64,000 nucleotides of DNA from Phyllobacterium sp. OV277 (GTDB taxonomy: Bacteria > Pseudomonadota > Alphaproteobacteria > Rhizobiales > Rhizobiaceae): NCBI RefSeq assembly GCF_900104355.1, contig NZ_FNIY01000003.1:124001-188000 (forward strand), in the 5' to 3' direction. The position numbers and the translations under genes were made by a program. Below, piece by piece: positions 59,228-64,000 of the stretch; the first letter of the stretch is position 1; each line of letters starts with the position of its first letter. The notes below the pieces were generated by a model. The model was not told where the DNA came from, did not search any database, and saw only the letters and a program-made list of their open reading frames with translations.

Positions 59228-62176
59228 TCAGCTTTTCTTCTGCGCACTCCGCAACACCGCATTGAACGTCTTGCGAACGGACTTTGCCGTGTCTTCCAGA
59301 TGGGTTTCGACGCGGGCAAGGTCTGGCAGATCGCAGGCGCGGCAGAGTAAATCGCCAAGGCCGGGCGGAAAATCCTCGCGCCTTGTATCGCTGTTGAGGC
59401 AAAGGCGGATAATCTGGGTCAGCTCCGTATAAAGATTGGCAGCGGCTACCAGCTCATCAGTTACAACGGGCTCTGCAAAACCTGTCTTCAGTTTGGTCAA
59501 AACTTCCGCCGTGGAATGGGCAATGATTGACCCGTCGACATTGCCTGTCAGCACCGCGAACTGGGCAATGAATTCCAGATCGATAATGCCGCCGGGAACC
59601 AGTTTCATGTCCCAGCTATCGCGTGGTGGCTTTTCCGTTTCCAGCAAAGCACGCATTTCAGCCACATCTTTGGCGATCTTCGCCGGATCGCGTGGCAGAG
59701 CGAGGATTTCAGCGATTTCTGTCTGGATCTCGCCGAAAAAGGCATTGTCGCCCGCCACCGGCCGGGCACGGGTCAGCGCCATATGTTCCCATGTCCAAGC
59801 TTCCGTGCGCTGATACTTACGGAAAGAGTCGATATGGGTCGCCACCGGTCCTTTATTACCCGATGGGCGCAGACGGAAATCCACCTCGTAAAGCACACCT
59901 TCCGCCGTTGGTGCAGAGAGCGCCGCAATCAGGCGCTGGGTCAACCGCATGTAATATTGCGAGGGCGCCAGCTGCTTTTCACCATTGGACTCTTCCGCAT
60001 CCGTGTCGTGATCATAAAGGAGAATGAGATCAATGTCGGAACCAGCAGTTAGTTCGCGGCTGCCGAGCTTACCCATGCCAAGAATGGCGATACGTCCGCC
60101 TGATACCACGCCGTGCTTGCTGGCGAATTCATCGATCACCGCCTGCAATGCCCGGTCGATGACCAGATCGGCAAGATCGGAAAAAGCCTTGCCTGCCCTG
60201 ATACCATCAATAGCGCCGGTCAGAAGCCTGATCCCGATGAGAAAACGATGCTCCGCTGCAAAAATCCGCAGGCGGTCGAGAATATCCTCATAGACCTTGG
60301 CTGGTCCGAGAAAGTTTTCCAAGCGTTCCGCCAGATAGGCACGGGTGGGAATATCGGCGAAAATCGCCGGGTCCAGCATGCCATCGAAAACATGCGGCTT
60401 GCGGGTGATGATATCGGCAAGACGTGGCGCGGCGCCCATGATCAACACAAGCAGGTCGAGCAGGCGCGGATTGGACTGCAACAGGCTGAAAAGCTGGATG
60501 CCCGCAGGCAGGCCCTTGATCATCTCATCAAAACGCATCAGGGCTTCGTCAGCCCGGCTTGTCGCTCCGAAGGCTTTGAGCAGCACCGGCGTCAGTTCAG
60601 TCAGACGTTCACGCGATTCCGCCGATTGCGTTGCGCGATAGCGGCCGAAATGCCACGTACGGATCACCCGGCAAATGTCGCTTGGCCGCTCGAAACCGAA
60701 TTTTGCGAGGGTCTCCAGCGTATCGGGATCATCCACATCGCCGGTAAAGACAAGATTTCCGGCCTCACCCGCCAAATCCTGCCCCTGTTCGAACAGCGCC
60801 GCATAATGCGTCTCGACTGTTTTCAGCGATTGCCGGAAATCCGTGGCGAAGGTGTCACCATCGCGATAGCCCATCATATGCGCGACGCGCAGGAAATTCT
60901 CGTCATCTTCAGGCAGCATGTGGGTCTGTTCGTCGGCGATCATCTGGATGCGGTGTTCCACATCGCGCAGAAAGCCGTATTTTTCGACCAGTGTGTCGCG
61001 CGCCTCTTCGCTGATCCAGCCAAGGCCGGTGAGCGCGGCCAGCATGTCAACCGTGCGCGAGCCGCGCAGTTGCGGAAACCGTCCACCAGCGATCAACTGC
61101 TGTGTCTGCACGAAGAACTCAATTTCGCGAATGCCACCGCGCCCGAGTTTGACGTTATGACCGCGCACGGCAATTTCGCCGTGCCCCTTATGGGCGTGGA
61201 TTTGCCGTTTGATCGAGTGCACGTCGGCAATCGCCGCATAATCGAGATATTTGCGCCAGACATAAGGCGCAAGTTCGGCCAGCACCTGTTTACCCGCTGC
61301 AATATCACCGGCGACGGGCCGCGCCTTGATCATGGCGGCACGCTCCCAGTTCTGGCCGCGCCCCTCATAGTAATTAAGGGCGGCACCAACCGGGATCGCC
61401 AGCGGAGTGGAACCGGGGTCCGGGCGCAGGCGCAAATCGGTGCGGAAGACATAACCGTCCGCCGTGCGGTCCTGCAGGATACGCACCAGACGGCGCGTCA
61501 GCCGCGAGAAGGTCTCGACACATTCGTAAGGGTCGGGAATGGCTGGGCTGTGTTCGTCAATAAAGACAATGAGATCGATATCGGAGGAATAGTTCAACTC
61601 GAATGCGCCGAACTTCCCCATGGCAAGGATAATCCAGCCGGATTGTTTTTCCGGATGTTCTGGGTCGGGGAGTTTAAGCTTCCCGGATTCATGCGCGTCA
61701 CGCAGCAGGAACCGCACCGCAGCGCGGACACTTTCTTCTGCCAGTTGCGACAGCCAGCGGGTTGTGTCCGCCGTGTTGAACACACCGGAGAGATCACCAA
61801 GAGCAATCAGGACGTGCCCTTCCAGCTTCAACTGGCGCAAAACGGCCATGATGCCGGTTTCAGTAATATTCTCGCTTTCCGAGCTCGCCGCCACATCCCG
61901 CATCAACGCTTCCAGACGCTTGGCCAACGGCATGGCAAACAGGGGCTCCAGAATAGCCGGACGGCGGATCAGCACATTGCGCAGATAAGGCGAGAGATCG
62001 AGAACTGCGGAGAGAAAACCGGCGGCTTTCGCATTGTTCTTCACATCAGCTGTAACAGGACATTCTTTCTCGACAGCACTCTCGATGAGTTCGCCGAGAA
62101 AGGCAGCTGCTGTTTTCTTGTCGAGCGGTGTCAGCGAGCGCAGATCGCGGGCAAAAAAAGCCGCATCTTCATTCAT
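59228..62176 (-). CDS. glnE: Bifunctional glutamine synthetase adenylyltransferase/deadenylase
   Basis: 982 aa, the usual GlnE length. It has two nucleotidyltransferase domains: the N-terminal with FGAFELNYSSDIDLIVFIDE (the deadenylylation half) and the C-terminal with LGSRELTAGSDIDLILLYDH (the adenylylation half). Regulatory helical regions lie between and after them. It adds or removes AMP on glutamine synthetase in response to PII and glutamine, matching nitrogen assimilation to supply. It overlaps the sensor-kinase gene by four bases (ATGA), so the two are co-translated. Confidence 0.95.
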   Translation of the reverse strand: MNEDAAFFARDLRSLTPLDKKTAAAFLGELIESAVEKECPVTADVKNNAKAAGFLSAVLDLSPYLRNVLIRRPAILEPLFAMPLAKRLEALMRDVAASSESENITETGIMAVLRQLKLEGHVLIALGDLSGVFNTADTTRWLSQLAEESVRAAVRFLLRDAHESGKLKLPDPEHPEKQSGWIILAMGKFGAFELNYSSDIDLIVFIDEHSPAIPDPYECVETFSRLTRRLVRILQDRTADGYVFRTDLRLRPDPGSTPLAIPVGAALNYYEGRGQNWERAAMIKARPVAGDIAAGKQVLAELAPYVWRKYLDYAAIADVHSIKRQIHAHKGHGEIAVRGHNVKLGRGGIREIEFFVQTQQLIAGGRFPQLRGSRTVDMLAALTGLGWISEEARDTLVEKYGFLRDVEHRIQMIADEQTHMLPEDDENFLRVAHMMGYRDGDTFATDFRQSLKTVETHYAALFEQGQDLAGEAGNLVFTGDVDDPDTLETLAKFGFERPSDICRVIRTWHFGRYRATQSAESRERLTELTPVLLKAFGATSRADEALMRFDEMIKGLPAGIQLFSLLQSNPRLLDLLVLIMGAAPRLADIITRKPHVFDGMLDPAIFADIPTRAYLAERLENFLGPAKVYEDILDRLRIFAAEHRFLIGIRLLTGAIDGIRAGKAFSDLADLVIDRALQAVIDEFASKHGVVSGGRIAILGMGKLGSRELTAGSDIDLILLYDHDTDAEESNGEKQLAPSQYYMRLTQRLIAALSAPTAEGVLYEVDFRLRPSGNKGPVATHIDSFRKYQRTEAWTWEHMALTRARPVAGDNAFFGEIQTEIAEILALPRDPAKIAKDVAEMRALLETEKPPRDSWDMKLVPGGIIDLEFIAQFAVLTGNVDGSIIAHSTAEVLTKLKTGFAEPVVTDELVAAANLYTELTQIIRLCLNSDTRREDFPPGLGDLLCRACDLPDLARVETHLEDTAKSVRKTFNAVLRSAQKKS

Positions 62177-63573
62177 TTAGTCTCCTCCCCCACCGGGAAA
62201 GCGAGCACAGCACGCAGCCCCGGAGCATTGTCTTGCAATTCCAGAGTGCCACCGTGCAATTTCATCACCGCCTTGGCAAGACTGAGACCCAGTCCTGACC
62301 CCGGTTGCGAACGGCTTTCCTCAAGACGGACAAAACGCTCCGTTGCCCGATCCACCTGATCAGGCGGGATGCCCGGGCCATTGTCCGTGACAATGACGCG
62401 GACCGTGTGATCCTGCTTTTCCACAGCAAGGGAAACTTCCACCGGCTTTTCACCGCCACCGGCATATTTAATGGCATTATCGACGAGATTGGAGATGGTC
62501 TGGCCCACCAGTTCGCGGTTGATCCGCACTGGCGTTGCGTCCTCGGCCCCAAGCGTGAAGGCGATACCTTCTTCCTCCGCCGTCGGTTCATATAGCTCGT
62601 AAACATCCTGCACCACTGTCGACAGCGGCAGGAGTTCCATTGTCTCCGACGAGTATCCTGATTCAAGCCGCGAGATCATCAAAATGGCGTTGAACGTGCG
62701 GATAAGCTGATCGGAGTCGGCAATCATACCGTCCAGCGCTGCGCGGTAGGCTTTGGTGGTCTTGGCATTGGCGAGCGCAGATTCCGCCCGGTTGTGCATG
62801 CGCGTCAGCGGCGTTTTCAGATCATGGGCGATATTGTCAGAGACGTGGCGCACGCCCTCGTTCAGTTCCTGAATGCGGGCCAGCATGCCGTTCAGATTGG
62901 CAGCGAGGCGATCAAACTCATCGCCGGAGCCGCTGACCGGCAGACGTCCGGCAAGATCACCGCCCATGATGCGCTGCGAGGCGACGGAAACCTCATCGAT
63001 CCGGTGCAAAGCGCGGCGGCCAACAAAAAACCAGATGAGAAATGCGCCGATACCCATAATCCCAAGCGCCGCACCCAGCGAGCGGCGGACCACAAGCCGT
63101 ATCTTTTCCGGCTCGCCCAGATCGCGGCCAACCATGACGCGAATACCATTGGGCATGACAATGATCCGCGCAATGGCCGTATGCGCCTGCGGGTCATTGT
63201 TCTCGCCGTAGCGCTCATAGGCAATCGGACGCTTTATCCAGCCATCCGTCTGCAACACGCCCGGCTCGATGCTCTGCACATTGCCAGCGACGATCCGGCC
63301 AGCGGGGTCGGTCACGAGATAGAGATAAGCTCCCGGCTGCCGGCTGCGACGGTCGATGGAGCGGACGAGCCCGGCTATGCCTGCACGTTGATAGGATTGG
63401 CCGACGCTTTCGATTTCCTCGTTAACGGCGGCTTCCGTCTGGGACGTAAGAAGATTGACCGAAAGGCTGGTCATATAAAAAACCAGAACAATGGCACAGA
63501 CAGTAAAAAGAAGCAGGTAGAGCGCCGACAGCCGGACGGCTGTCATTTTCATCATGGCAAGAAAGCGGCTCAT
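62173..63573 (-). CDS. Sensor histidine kinase (OmpR-partner type)
   Basis: 466 aa. A membrane helix near residues 12-34, an extracytoplasmic domain (about 35-165), a second helix (about 168-185) and a HAMP region precede the H-box VSDNIAHDLKTPLTRMHNRA, with His at about 252, and a HATPase_c domain with N, G1 (TDNGPGIPPD) and G2 (GSGLGLSLAKA) boxes. The partner response regulator gene overlaps by four bases upstream. Such kinases often follow envelope or nutrient stress. Which signal is not known. Confidence 0.9.
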   Translation of the reverse strand: MSRFLAMMKMTAVRLSALYLLLFTVCAIVLVFYMTSLSVNLLTSQTEAAVNEEIESVGQSYQRAGIAGLVRSIDRRSRQPGAYLYLVTDPAGRIVAGNVQSIEPGVLQTDGWIKRPIAYERYGENNDPQAHTAIARIIVMPNGIRVMVGRDLGEPEKIRLVVRRSLGAALGIMGIGAFLIWFFVGRRALHRIDEVSVASQRIMGGDLAGRLPVSGSGDEFDRLAANLNGMLARIQELNEGVRHVSDNIAHDLKTPLTRMHNRAESALANAKTTKAYRAALDGMIADSDQLIRTFNAILMISRLESGYSSETMELLPLSTVVQDVYELYEPTAEEEGIAFTLGAEDATPVRINRELVGQTISNLVDNAIKYAGGGEKPVEVSLAVEKQDHTVRVIVTDNGPGIPPDQVDRATERFVRLEESRSQPGSGLGLSLAKAVMKLHGGTLELQDNAPGLRAVLAFPVGEETK

Positions 63574-64000
63574 GCATCGATTCCGCCAGCCTTGAGCATA
63601 TAGCCAGCGCCGCGCACCGTGTGCAGCAGAGGCGTTTCAAAACCCTTCTCGATCTTGCCGCGCAGGCGCGAGACATGCACATCGATCACATTGGTCTGGG
63701 GGTCGAAGTGATAATCCCAGACATGCTCAAGCAACATGGTGCGGGTAACGACCTGACCGGAATGGCGCATCAGATATTCGAGCAAACGGAATTCGCGTGG
63801 TTGCAGGATAATGCCCTGCCCAGCCCGCTTGGCGGTGTGTGACAGGCGGTCAAGCTCCAGATCACCAACCCGGTAGACAGTTTCCGCTTCTTTCGGGCTG
63901 GACCGACGTTGCAGGACTTCAACCCGCGCCAGAAGTTCGGAGAAAGCATAGGGTTTGGTGAGATAATCATCGCCGCCAGCGCGCAGGCCGGTTACCCGGT
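63570..64000 (-). CDS. OmpR/PhoB family response regulator, partial (continues past the right edge)
   Basis: About 143 codons are present. They cover the end of the receiver domain (GDDYLTKPYAFSELLARV, with the conserved Lys and Pro) and the winged-helix effector domain (PREFRLLEYLMRHSGQVVTR, then VDVH-like VIDVHVSRLRGKIEKG and the RGAGYML wing). The phospho-accepting Asp lies outside the window. It overlaps the kinase gene, so the two form a two-component operon with glnE downstream. Confidence 0.92.
   Translation of the reverse strand, partial: RVTGLRAGGDDYLTKPYAFSELLARVEVLQRRSSPKEAETVYRVGDLELDRLSHTAKRAGQGIILQPREFRLLEYLMRHSGQVVTRTMLLEHVWDYHFDPQTNVIDVHVSRLRGKIEKGFETPLLHTVRGAGYMLKAGGIDA

Noticed and set aside
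60113-62359. Very long open frame (748 codons) antisense to glnE
   Set aside because: Its sequence is the reverse complement of a conserved gene, with His/Arg/Gln-rich composition and no domain; a shadow frame typical of GC-rich DNA.

Overview
The window reads as a stretch of chromosome from a Hyphomicrobiales (Rhizobiales) bacterium of the Brucella/Ochrobactrum/Phyllobacterium type. The grounds are an Omp2b-like porin end, BA14K, DUF1127 and DUF1236 family small proteins, a pleC-like histidine kinase close to glnE and a sensor/OmpR pair, and palindromic intergenic repeats of the kind common in this order. This is inferred from protein families and gene order only; no species can be named.

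Layout. 0-10 kb is accessory-like: the end of a porin gene, a tyrosine recombinase, a T4-type UV endonuclease next to tRNA-Ser(GCU), a RidA/TetR divergent pair with two operator palindromes, a frameshifted mntP, a nonsense-broken small membrane protein, four tandem single-domain XRE proteins sharing a C-terminal GG-x-GVR-[LF] tail, and a Panacea-type antitoxin gene with its partner. 10-21.5 kb carries two export systems, each with its own TetR gene and operators: a CecR-YbhG-YbhF-YbhS-YbhR type ABC drug exporter and a MexEF-like RND pump without an outer-membrane gene. A 315 bp nested palindromic repeat separates them.

21.5-33 kb holds small envelope proteins, MsrQ without its usual partner MsrP, a HisC-like aminotransferase, and a leucine-degradation operon (TetR, isovaleryl-CoA dehydrogenase, both methylcrotonyl-CoA carboxylase subunits), then Dps. 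33-45 kb is mixed: LysR, AraC-GyrI, Sel1, a class A beta-lactamase, an AHSA1 protein, a GFA protein, a glutathione transferase, AMP nucleosidase, and a tandem duplication of an apparently structured RNA with a 29-codon ORF on the minus strand. 45-55 kb has a LysE exporter with an Lrp regulator, ETF-ubiquinone oxidoreductase (the electron sink for acyl-CoA dehydrogenases such as the one at 28 kb), a uracil-DNA glycosylase, MFS and EamA transporters and aminopeptidase N. 55-64 kb has two type II toxin-antitoxin pairs, the PleC-like kinase, glnE, and a two-component pair cut by the window end.

The most unusual element is the pair of near-identical 250 bp units at 42684-42934 and 43080-43327. Differences between the copies preserve base pairing as G-U wobbles and GNRA tetraloops on the minus strand only. 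Both copies keep a strong Shine-Dalgarno and a 29-codon frame on that strand, which suggests a structured leader controlling a tiny protein.
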